Source of the DNA: Streptomyces lilacinus
Lineage (GTDB): Bacteria; Actinomycetota; Actinomycetes; Streptomycetales; Streptomycetaceae
NCBI GenBank assembly: GCA_000715685.1
Contig: KL569431.1
Span: forward strand, 10,057-19,875
Reading direction: 5' to 3'
DNA length: 9,819 bases
Part shown: positions 1-9,088 of the stretch, in pieces
Numbering within the stretch: the first letter of the stretch is position 1
Layout of the letters: each line of letters opens with the position of its first letter
Translations under genes and position numbers: made by a program
The notes under the pieces: generated by a model
Database searches by the model: none
What the model was told of the DNA's origin: nothing
Seen by the model: the letters and a program-made list of their open reading frames with translations, nothing else

Positions 1-15
1 GGCTCCGCCGCGTGG

Positions 16-60
16 GGGGCTCCGCCCCGGACCCGGTCCTCAAGCGCCGGACGGGCTGGA
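16..60 (+). repeat. Dispersed intergenic repeat, copy 1
   Basis: This non-coding stretch contains GGGGCTCCGCCCC (16-28), then TCCGCCCCGGACCCGGTCCTC (21-41), then CTCAAGCGCCGGACGGGCTGGA-type sequence at 39-60. Each block recurs between cobG and cobN: the first at 3830-3842, the second, with one inserted C, at 3751-3773, and the third at 3873-3894 with 20 of 22 bases identical. Blocks like these are common between genes in Streptomyces chromosomes (general knowledge). No gene is visible in 1-111. Confidence 0.6.
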
Positions 61-68
61 TTTACCGC

Positions 69-96
69 CCGGACGGGCTGAATTCAGCCCGTCCGG
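69..96 (-). terminator. Palindromic terminator after cobIJ
   Basis: A perfect 28-bp palindrome is centred between 82 and 83 and contains GAATTC at its axis. It forms a 14-bp GC-rich stem starting 15 nt after the cobIJ stop codon. No U-tract follows, which is usual for hairpin terminators in high-GC actinobacteria. Its right arm can also pair with the related GCCGGACGGGCTGGA at 46-60, so two alternative hairpins are possible. It is symmetric and could also stop transcripts entering from the left edge. The terminator role is inferred from position and stem strength. Confidence 0.65.
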
Positions 97-111
97 CGTT
101 TGGCACCCCCG

Positions 112-1641
112 TCAGCCCTCCGGGTACCGCCGCGGCGTCCAGACGATCTCCTCCGTGCCGTCCTCGCCGCGCCGCACCGCGCGGGTCTGCGTCGAGCCGA
201 TGATGAGCAGGGTGCGCATGTCGACCTCGGCCGGGTCGAGTTCGCCGAGGCGGACGATGCGGACGGATTCCGCCGGGCCGCCCACGTCGCGGGCGAGGAC
301 GACGGGGGTGTCGGGGGCGCGGTGTTCCAGGAGGAGGTCGCGGGCCTTGCCGACCTGCCAGACGCGGCTGCGCGAGCCGGGGTTGTAGAGGGCGAGGACG
401 AGGTCGGCGGCGGCCGCCGCGCGCAGGCGCTCGGCGATGACCTCCCACGGCTTGAGCCGGTCGGAGAGGGAGACGACCGCGTAGTCGTGGCCGAGCGGGG
501 CGCCCGCGCGGGCGGCGGCCGCGTGGGCGGCGGTCATGCCGGGGACGACCCGGACCGGGATCGCACGGTACGGGTCCTCGGAGGCGACCTCCAGCACGGC
601 GGTGGCCATCGCGAAGACGCCCGGGTCGCCCGACGAGACGACGGCGACCCGGCGGCCCTGGCGGGCCAGGTCCAGCGCGAACTCGGCGCGCTCCGACTCG
701 ACCTTGTTGTCGGACGGGTGGCGACGCTGACCGGGCCGGGCGGGGACGCGGTCCACGTACGTGCTGTAGCCGACGACGTCCTCCGCCGCGGCCAGCGCGC
801 CCCGCGCCTCCGGCGTCAGCCACAGCGGGCCCGCCGGGCCGAGCCCGACGACCACGACCTCGCCGCCGTGGGCGACAGGGGCGGCGTCCACGCGACTCGG
901 CAGCACCGCCACCGAGAAGTACGGCACCGACTCCGGGTCCACGTCCGCCAACCGGCCCGTGCGCTCGCCGCTCATCGTCGCGCGCTCGACGTACCGCGCC
1001 TCCGCCAGCCGACCCGAGCGCTCCAACGCGCCCCGCACCGAGGGGAAGGTCCGGCCGAGCTTCATCACCACGGCCGAGTCGGTGGCGGCCAGGCGCGCCG
1101 TCAGCTCCTCCTCGGGCAGGGTGCCCGGCAGGATCGTCAGCACCTCCTCGCCCTCGACGAGCGGTTCGCCGAGGCGGGCGGCCGCCGCGCTCACGGACGT
1201 GACCCCGGGGATCACCTCGGTGGGATAGCGGTCCGCGAGGCGCTTGTGCATGTGCATGTACGAGCTGTAGAAGAGCGGATCGCCCTCCGCGAGCACCGCC
1301 ACCGTGCGCCCGGCGTCGAGGTGGGCGGCCAGCCGGGCCGCGGCCTCCTCGTAGAACTCCTCCATCGCGCCCCGGTAGCCCCCGGGGTGGTCGGTGGTCT
1401 CGGTCGTGACGGGGTAGACCAGCCGCTCCTCGATGTGGTCGGGGCGCAGGTGGCGTTCGGCGATGGAGCGCGCGATGCTGCGGCCGTGCCGGGCGCTGTG
1501 GTACGCCACGACGTCCGCCGCCGCGATGACCTCGACGGCCCGTACGGTCATCAGCGACGGGTCGCCGGGGCCGAGCCCGACCCCGTACAGCCGGCCCGTC
1601 GTCTGCGGATGCCGCTCGGTCTGCGGCTGCTGCTCGCTCAC
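112..1641 (-). CDS. cobIJ: Fused precorrin-2 C20-methyltransferase / precorrin-3B C17-methyltransferase
   Basis: This 509-residue cytoplasmic enzyme has two SAM-dependent corrin methyltransferase domains. The N-terminal CobI-type domain (about 17-250) shows GVGLGPGDP at 20-28 and [14 protein letters not shown] near 117-130. The C-terminal CobJ-type domain (about 260-485) shows VVVGLGPAG (263-271), [11 protein letters not shown] (336-346) and [20 protein letters not shown] (367-386). CobI methylates C20 of precorrin-2. CobJ methylates C17 of precorrin-3B with ring contraction. CobG supplies the CobJ substrate. The fusion is a known arrangement in actinobacteria. The start chosen is GTG at 1641, giving VSEQQPQTE, because it forms a GTGA overlap with the cobH stop and is preceded by GAGGAAGA. 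Reading on upstream in this frame only gives an arginine-rich shadow of cobH. Last gene of the cobG-cobH-cobIJ operon. Confidence 0.95.
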   Translation of the reverse strand: MSEQQPQTERHPQTTGRLYGVGLGPGDPSLMTVRAVEVIAAADVVAYHSARHGRSIARSIAERHLRPDHIEERLVYPVTTETTDHPGGYRGAMEEFYEEAAARLAAHLDAGRTVAVLAEGDPLFYSSYMHMHKRLADRYPTEVIPGVTSVSAAAARLGEPLVEGEEVLTILPGTLPEEELTARLAATDSAVVMKLGRTFPSVRGALERSGRLAEARYVERATMSGERTGRLADVDPESVPYFSVAVLPSRVDAAPVAHGGEVVVVGLGPAGPLWLTPEARGALAAAEDVVGYSTYVDRVPARPGQRRHPSDNKVESERAEFALDLARQGRRVAVVSSGDPGVFAMATAVLEVASEDPYRAIPVRVVPGMTAAHAAAARAGAPLGHDYAVVSLSDRLKPWEVIAERLRAAAAADLVLALYNPGSRSRVWQVGKARDLLLEHRAPDTPVVLARDVGGPAESVRIVRLGELDPAEVDMRTLLIIGSTQTRAVRRGEDGTEEIVWTPRRYPEG

Positions 1642-2279
1642 TCTTCCTCGCTCGCTATCGCGTTGATCGCGGCCGCGGCCATGGCGCTGCCGCCGCGCCG
1701 CCCCCGCACCACCAGGTACTCCAGTCCCAGCGGGCTGTCGGCCAGGGCGTCCTTCGACTCGGCCGCGCCGATGAAGCCGACGGGGATGCCGAGCACGGCC
1801 GCCGGGCGCGGTGCGCCCTCCGCCACCATCTCCAGCAGGCGGAAGAGCGCGGTGGGCGCGTTGCCGACCGCCACCACGGCGCCGTCCAGCTTGTCGCGCC
1901 ACAGCTCCAGCGCCGCGGCGCTGCGGGTCGTCCCCATGCGCGCCGCCAGGTCCGGCACCGCCGGGTCGGCGAGGGTGCACAGCACCTCGTTGTCGGCGGG
2001 CAGGCGCTTGCGGGTCACTCCGGAGGCGACCATGTTCGCGTCGCAGAGGATCGGCGCGCCGGCGAGCAGCGCGGCGCGTGCCTTCGCCACCACGCCGGGG
2101 GAGTACGCCAGGTCCTGGACGAGGTCCGTCATCCCACACGCGTGGATCATGCGCACCGCGACCCGACTGACGTCGGCGGGCAGCCCGCCGAGGTCGGCCT
2201 CGGCCCGGATGGTGGCGAAGGACTGGCGGTAGATGGACGCGCCGTCCTTGTCGTAGTCGAACAATCTGTCCTCGTTCAT
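1638..2279 (-). CDS. cobH: Precorrin-8X methylmutase
   Basis: This 213-residue enzyme moves the methyl group from C11 to C12 of precorrin-8X, giving hydrogenobyrinate in the aerobic B12 pathway. Family hallmarks are [20 protein letters not shown] (9-28) and [11 protein letters not shown] (43-53). His46 in the latter aligns with the conserved catalytic histidine of CobH/Cbi[29 protein letters not shown] and [11 protein letters not shown] are also typical. Length is normal for the family (about 210). The ATG at 2279 overlaps the cobG stop as ATGA, and there is no convincing Shine-Dalgarno sequence before it, so translation probably depends on coupling to cobG. Its last codons (SEEE, GAG GAA GAG) double as the ribosome-binding site for cobIJ. 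Only the C-terminal third of the much longer open frame reaching 3698 is real. Confidence 0.96.
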   Translation of the reverse strand: MNEDRLFDYDKDGASIYRQSFATIRAEADLGGLPADVSRVAVRMIHACGMTDLVQDLAYSPGVVAKARAALLAGAPILCDANMVASGVTRKRLPADNEVLCTLADPAVPDLAARMGTTRSAAALELWRDKLDGAVVAVGNAPTALFRLLEMVAEGAPRPAAVLGIPVGFIGAAESKDALADSPLGLEYLVVRGRRGGSAMAAAAINAIASEEE

Positions 2280-3676
2280 GTCGTGGTACGTGCCGCCGCC
2301 ACCGCGTCGGCGAGTTCTGCCGTCGTCACCGTCACTGCTGCCCTCCGGGCGAGAGTGTCCCGCACCGTCACCCGGTAGCCGTCGCCCGTCGCCAGGACGT
2401 CGACCCACCGGTCGCCCGCCGGGTGCCCGCAGCGCCGTTCGCAGCCCGACCAGTACACCGGCAGCCCGCCCGGCCCACCAGGGCGCGCGCCCGTCAGACA
2501 GGCGCCGGCGTCGGCGCGCACGTCCGCCAGGGACTTGGCGCAGCCGGGCCGGCCCGCGCAGGCGCCCGCGCCGTGCCAGGGGGAGTCCGCGGACGTGACC
2601 AGTCCCGCGTCCGCGAGGGCCGTGAGGCGTGCCGAGGCCGCCTCGGCCGCCAGGCCGGGTACGACGACGCCGCGCCAGGGTGTCACACGCAGTTCGCCGG
2701 CGCCGTCCCGCTCGGCGACGCGGGCGAGGTGCCGCCACTGCGCGGTGGTCAGCCGCCCGAGCGGCGCCGCCACGGACAGGGCGCACCGGCCGTCGGGGCC
2801 GTGGACCGGGCCGGGTGCGGGCGCGCCGCCGAGGGGGAGGGAGACGTCGGCCACGACCTCGCAGGCGATGCCCGCCGCTGTGAGCCGGCGCGCCAACCCG
2901 TCCGTGCGCGGGCGCTGTTCGGGGGCGAGCTCGCGCACGCGCCAGGCCCTGCTGCCGCTCGCGCGCAGCGCGGCGAGGAACTCCGCGGCGGCCAGGGCGG
3001 CCGCGCGGGGCGCGACGTCGGCGGCGAGGCGGAGGGCGGGGCCGGTGGTGCCGAAGCACAGCAGGGCGTGGTGGGCGTCGCCCTCCGCGACCTCTTCTGC
3101 GATCAATGTCACATCGGGACCGAGGGAGATGATGTCGCCGCGGCCGTCGTCGAGGCCGAAGAGGAAACGGCCCGACAAAGCAGACAAGTCGCTGTCGCTG
3201 GCGTCGCTGGCATCGTTGGCGTCGCTGGTGTCGTTGGCGCCGTTGGTGTCGGCGCAGAGGAGCGCGTCCAGGGCTCGCGCCCAGCCCTGTACGTCCGTAT
3301 GCGCGCTCCTGTGCGCGCCACCGCGCCGGATGTCCAGCCCGCACAGCGGGGACGCCACGACGTTGCGTATGCGTTCGTGCCGGTCCGAGGGGAGCAGTCC
3401 CGCTTCGCGCAGGTGTGCGCCGAGTTCGGCGCCGCAGGCGGCGGCGAGGCCGCGCAGCTGGACGTTGCCGCGCGAGGTGAAGTCGAGGTGGCCGTCGCCG
3501 AGCCGGTCGGCGGCGTCCGCCAGCGCCTCTGTCTGACGGGACGTCAGGAGCCCGCCGGGCAGCCGGACGCGGGCCAGTGCCCCGTCGTCCGCGGTGTGCA
3601 GCCGCAGGGCGCCGGGGCAGCGGTCGCCGCCCTGGCGGGCGGGGAGCGGGGGAGTGGCGGACATGGCGGCGAGCAT
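2276..3676 (-). CDS. cobG: Precorrin-3B synthase (oxygen-dependent)
   Basis: This 466-residue member of the sirohaem nitrite/sulfite reductase-like family hydroxylates precorrin-3A and forms the lactone of precorrin-3B using O2, which marks the aerobic B12 route. An N-terminal ferredoxin-like half-domain shows [16 protein letters not shown] (62-77). The [4Fe-4S] motif is Cys373-x5-Cys379 and Cys412-x3-Cys416, all four cysteines present. A second ferredoxin-like segment lies near 295-360. Residues 143-163 are an Asp/Asn/Ser/Ala low-complexity insertion encoded by a 9-nt tandem repeat. The start chosen is ATG 3676 ([10 protein letters not shown]), because AAGGA sits 11 nt upstream. ATG 3664 is possible but would be 23 nt from that site. 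The open frame runs to 3988, but the extra N-terminus is translated repeats and antisense riboswitch. First gene of the operon. Confidence 0.93.
   Translation of the reverse strand: MLAAMSATPPLPARQGGDRCPGALRLHTADDGALARVRLPGGLLTSRQTEALADAADRLGDGHLDFTSRGNVQLRGLAAACGAELGAHLREAGLLPSDRHERIRNVVASPLCGLDIRRGGAHRSAHTDVQGWARALDALLCADTNGANDTSDANDASDASDSDLSALSGRFLFGLDDGRGDIISLGPDVTLIAEEVAEGDAHHALLCFGTTGPALRLAADVAPRAAALAAAEFLAALRASGSRAWRVRELAPEQRPRTDGLARRLTAAGIACEVVADVSLPLGGAPAPGPVHGPDGRCALSVAAPLGRLTTAQWRHLARVAERDGAGELRVTPWRGVVVPGLAAEAASARLTALADAGLVTSADSPWHGAGACAGRPGCAKSLADVRADAGACLTGARPGGPGGLPVYWSGCERRCGHPAGDRWVDVLATGDGYRVTVRDTLARRAAVTVTTAELADAVAAARTTT
3189..3248. repeat. 9-nt tandem repeat (minisatellite) inside cobG
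   Basis: Six consecutive 9-nt units (3195-3248) follow a TCGYTGGYR pattern, after a partial 6-nt unit at 3189-3194. Examples are TCGCTGGCG, TCGCTGGCA and TCGTTGGCG. Because 9 is a multiple of 3, the array stays in frame. In CobG it encodes a run of S/N-D-A/T triplets, residues 143-163. Copies differ only at a few positions. This looks like recent slippage expansion in a surface loop between two core domains, with unit number likely to vary between strains. Confidence 0.85.
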
Positions 3677-3685
3677 ATCGAGGGG

Positions 3686-3692
3686 TTTCCTT
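3686..3692 (-). promoter_or_regulatory. Ribosome-binding site of cobG
   Basis: AAGGAAA on the minus strand lies just upstream of ATG 3676, with 11 nt between AAGGA and the start. The spacing is a little long, but no other purine-rich site is near. It is the reason for preferring ATG 3676 over ATG 3664. Confidence 0.5.
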
Positions 3693-3703
3693 CCCCACCC
3701 CGC

Positions 3704-3800
3704 CCTCCCCCAGCTACCGCTGGGAGGTGCCCCCATCCCGTTTCCCGGGGTCCGCCCCGGACCCCGGTCCTCGAACCGCCCCAGCGGTAGCCGGGGGAGG
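3704..3800. repeat. Nested inverted repeat with central hairpin
   Basis: Two 21-nt arms, 3704-3724 and 3780-3800, are reverse complements with one mismatch, which becomes a G-U pair in a minus-strand transcript. The left arm is itself a small hairpin around GCTACCGCTGG. Between the arms lies a perfect 10-bp stem with a 3-nt loop (3745-3754 and 3758-3767, CCGGGGTCCG arms). The central part also matches 21-41 at the window start. There is no ORF of its own here. Read on the minus strand it falls in the likely 5' leader of cobG. It is either a dispersed palindromic element or a structured leader; the sequence alone does not decide. Confidence 0.75.
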
Positions 3801-3829
3801 ACCGGGGCCACACCCCCCCAAACCGCCCA

Positions 3830-3894
3830 GGGGCTCCGCCCCCACAACCCCCGGCCGCGCTTCGCGCGCGCCCTCAAACGCCGGACGGGCCGGA
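3830..3894 (+). repeat. Dispersed intergenic repeat, copy 2
   Basis: GGGGCTCCGCCCC (3830-3842) and the 22-nt block 3873-3894 (CTCAAACGCCGGACGGGC and on) match the repeat at 16-60 in the same orientation. They are separated by a GC-rich segment with a CGCGCTTCGCGCG palindrome. No coding potential is evident. The right end of the repeat overlaps the weak -35 region of the candidate cobN promoter. Confidence 0.6.
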
Positions 3895-3919
3895 AAATCC
3901 AGCCGTTACTATGACTCAC
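3882..3919 (+). promoter_or_regulatory. Candidate promoter for the riboswitch-cobN transcript
   Basis: TACTAT (3907-3912), in one of the few AT-containing patches of this intergenic region, fits an actinobacterial -10 box (TAnnnT). Counting the last T as -7 puts the start of transcription at about 3919, exactly where the first leader hairpin begins. The -35 is weak: CGGACG at 3882-3887 with a 19-nt spacer keeps only the GAC of TTGAC. Inference from pattern and position only. Confidence 0.4.
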
Positions 3920-4045
3920 CGGCGGAGCCACTGGTCCGCCGGACGCCAGAGACGGCGACAGGGGAGGAAGCCGGTGAGACTCCGGCACGGTCCCGCCACT
4001 GTGAGCGCGGCACGCATGCCGGGCGAGTCAGGAACTCCCGCCGTC
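3919..4045 (+). promoter_or_regulatory. Cobalamin riboswitch
   Basis: The RNA upstream of cobN carries the conserved cobalamin-aptamer blocks in order. These are GGGGAGGAAG (3961-3970), the P5 hairpin CCGGTGAGACTCCGG (3971-3985), GGTCCCGCCACTGTGA (3989-4004), a GGCACGCATGCC hairpin (4009-4020) and the B12 box AGTCAGGAACTCCCGCCG (4026-4043). A closing stem pairs GACGGCG (3951-3957) with CGCCGTC (4039-4045), so the core is about 95 nt, a compact form. An 8-bp hairpin with loop GCCACTGG (3919-3942) precedes the core. Known riboswitches of this class bind adenosyl- or other cobalamins and lower expression of B12 synthesis and transport genes, which fits the cobN gene below. Confidence 0.93.
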
Positions 4046-4079
4046 TTCCCACCGCCCGGGGCGCGGACCCCGAGGAAGG
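4045..4079 (+). promoter_or_regulatory. Putative expression platform hiding a ribosome-binding site
   Basis: CTTCC (4045-4049), which starts at the last base of the aptamer closing stem, is complementary to GGAAG (4074-4078) in the strong Shine-Dalgarno AGGAAGG (4073-4079). Between them CGGGG (4057-4061) pairs with CCCCG (4068-4072) around loop CGCGGA. The composite hairpin would bury the ribosome-binding site of the leader ORF that starts at 4091. This suggests translational control by the riboswitch. The pairing is read by eye, and no folding energies were computed. Confidence 0.55.
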
Positions 4080-4090
4080 CCAGCCGCAGC

Positions 4091-4155
4091 ATGCGCACGT
4101 TCCGGTGCCGCGCACCCCGGGCGACCCTCGAAGCACTCGCACTCGGGAGCGCCGC

Positions 4156-4159
<4 letters not shown>
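4091..4159 (+). CDS. 22-residue leader ORF translationally coupled to cobN
   Basis: ATG 4091 opens a 22-codon frame (MRTFRCRAPRATLEALALGS, then AA) ending at TGA 4157-4159. The stop overlaps the cobN GTG as GTGA, the same coupling geometry used within the cobGHIJ operon. AGGAAGG (4073-4079) lies 11 nt upstream. It is a better Shine-Dalgarno than the GGGAG before cobN and is the site that the riboswitch platform could sequester. The peptide is basic at its N-terminus with one Cys, and I recognise no family. It may matter only for its translation, carrying ribosomes to cobN when B12 is low. It could be spurious, since short GC-rich frames are common, but site, spacing and overlap together make chance less likely. 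Confidence 0.5.
4145..4149 (+). promoter_or_regulatory. Ribosome-binding site of cobN
   Basis: GGGAG lies 6 nt before GTG 4156, supporting this start. The cobN frame upstream has no ATG and runs back through the riboswitch, so longer proteins are not credible. The site lies inside the leader ORF, so translating ribosomes would pass over it. Confidence 0.6.
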
Positions 4160-7746
<3,587 letters not shown>

Positions 7747-7754
7747 CGCATCCC

Positions 7755-7784
7755 GGCCGGAGCGGACGGCCGTCCGCTCCGGCC
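7755..7784 (+). terminator. 30-bp perfect palindrome after cobN
   Basis: The sequence 7755-7784 is perfectly self-complementary (15-bp arms reading GGCCGGAGCGGACGG) and begins 8 nt after the cobN stop. No U-tract follows. It most likely ends the cobN transcript and insulates the next unit, whose candidate promoter starts 6 nt further on. Confidence 0.75.
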
Positions 7785-7789
7785 TCGAC

Positions 7790-7825
7790 TTGGGCCGCCG
7801 TACCGCCGGTCACTAGTATCCCGGG
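7790..7825 (+). promoter_or_regulatory. Candidate promoter for a leaderless mRNA
   Basis: TTGGGC (7790-7795) and TAGTAT (7814-7819) are separated by 18 bp and fit the housekeeping actinobacterial -35 (TTGnnn) and -10 (TAnnnT) pattern. Six bases separate the -10 from ATG 7826, so transcription would start at the A of the start codon. The bases before the ATG (CCCGGG) have no Shine-Dalgarno sequence, which agrees with leaderless translation. Read from sequence only. Confidence 0.6.
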
Positions 7826-9088
7826 ATGATCATCAGAAAACGGCTGGCGGCGGGCGTCTGTGCCCTGTTCGCCGCCCTGGCCGGGGGAGTCGTGCCGGCG
7901 AACGCCGCCGACGGGCCCCCGAAGAAGGACTCGCCCAAGGTCGAGCTCGTCCTCGACGTCAGTGGCTCGATGCGGGCCCGGGACGTGGACGGCGACACCC
8001 GCATGGCGGCCGCCCAGCAGGCGTTCAACGAGGTCATCGATGCCGTGCCGCAGGGCGTACGGCTCGGGATCCGGACGCTCGGGGCGACGTACGCGGGGGA
8101 GGACAAGGAGACCGGCTGCCGGGACAGCAAGCAGCTCTATCCCGTCGGGCCGGTCGACCGGACGGAGGCCAAGGCCGCCGTCGCCACGCTGCGGCCGACC
8201 GGCTGGACGCCCATCGGGTACGCGCTGCGCGGTGCCGACCAGGATCTGGGGACGGACGGCGGCACCCGGCGCATCGTGCTCATCACCGACGGCGAGGACT
8301 CCTGCGGGCTGCCCGACCCGTGCGACGTGGCGCGCGAACTGGCCGCCAAGGGCACGCACCTGACGGTCGACACCCTGGGCCTGACGCAGGACGACAAGAC
8401 GCGCGAGCAGCTCACCTGCATCGCCGAGGCCACCGGTGGCACGTACACCACCGTGCGGCACCGCAAGGAGCTGTCGGGTCGCATCAAGCAGCTCGTGCGT
8501 CGGGCGGACACGCCCGTGGAGACGCCGCAGCCGACGCAGGGCGCGAACGCCTGCTCGGCCGCGCCCGTGATCGGGGCCGGGGTGTGGACGGACCGGGAGC
8601 AGTTCTCCGAGCACCGTTGGTACCGGGTGAAGGTGAAGCCAGGTCAGGAGCTGCGCGCCTCGGTGAGTGTCGGTGCCGACCGGCCCGTCGACCGGGACTA
8701 CGGCGTGCTGGTGCGGGCCGTGAGCGAGGGCGGGCAGGAGCTCGTGCGCGGATCGGACGCCGGGAACGGGCGGACCGACGTGATGGCGTCGGGTCTGCGG
8801 TATCCGGTCGGCAAGGCGAAGAAGGACAGCGACAAGGCGGCGCGGACCGTCTGCCTCGAGGTGTCGCACTCCTTCTCCGCGCCGCCCTCGGTCAAGCGCG
8901 AGCCGGGGCTGCCGGTGGAGCTGGCCGTGGACCTGGTGAAGTCCCCCGACGACCCCTCGGACCTGGCCGCCTTCGGTCTCGGCCGGGGCTGGGTGCTGCT
9001 GGCCGTGCTCGGCGTGACCGGGCTGCTCGCCGGACTGCTGTGGGGCTGGCTGGCCCGCTGGCGCGTCGCGGTGTGGAGGGAGAACTGA
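7826..9088 (+). CDS. Exported, membrane-anchored von Willebrand factor A (MIDAS) protein
   Basis: 420 residues. A signal peptide (1-27, basic MIIRKR start, hydrophobic core, PANA/ADG cleavage) is followed by a VWA domain (about 37-228) with an intact metal-ion-dependent adhesion site: Asp44-x-Ser46-x-Ser48 (DVSGS), Thr128 (GWTPIG) and Asp155 (ITDGED). Residues about 240-374 form a beta-rich region with HRWYRVKVKPGQELRASVSV (263-282), like pre-peptidase C-terminal type ectodomains. A single membrane helix (about 389-409) ends in a short basic cytoplasmic tail. Cys98, 160, 166, 198, 243 and 343 could form disulfides outside the cell. VWA domains usually bind proteins in a divalent-metal-dependent way; the ligand is unknown. 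The start has no Shine-Dalgarno and probably serves a leaderless mRNA. Despite its position beside cobN it is not CobT, because it is secreted and lacks the CobT N-terminus. Confidence 0.88.
   Translation: MIIRKRLAAGVCALFAALAGGVVPANAADGPPKKDSPKVELVLDVSGSMRARDVDGDTRMAAAQQAFNEVIDAVPQGVRLGIRTLGATYAGEDKETGCRDSKQLYPVGPVDRTEAKAAVATLRPTGWTPIGYALRGADQDLGTDGGTRRIVLITDGEDSCGLPDPCDVARELAAKGTHLTVDTLGLTQDDKTREQLTCIAEATGGTYTTVRHRKELSGRIKQLVRRADTPVETPQPTQGANACSAAPVIGAGVWTDREQFSEHRWYRVKVKPGQELRASVSVGADRPVDRDYGVLVRAVSEGGQELVRGSDAGNGRTDVMASGLRYPVGKAKKDSDKAARTVCLEVSHSFSAPPSVKREPGLPVELAVDLVKSPDDPSDLAAFGLGRGWVLLAVLGVTGLLAGLLWGWLARWRVAVWREN

Noticed and set aside
3664..3664. ATG 3664 as the start of cobG
   Set aside because: It gives a natural MSATPP start but lies 23 nt from the only Shine-Dalgarno-like site, whereas ATG 3676 lies 11 nt from it. 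Kept as an alternative only.
2423..3790. A 455-codon plus-strand frame antisense to cobG
   Set aside because: The composition is that of a GC-rich antisense shadow, and cobG on the minus strand has intact family motifs including all four cluster cysteines.
7826..9088. The VWA protein as the CobT/ChlD subunit of cobaltochelatase
   Set aside because: It has a cleavable signal peptide, likely disulfide cysteines and a C-terminal membrane helix, so the MIDAS domain is extracellular. It also has its own promoter after a terminator.
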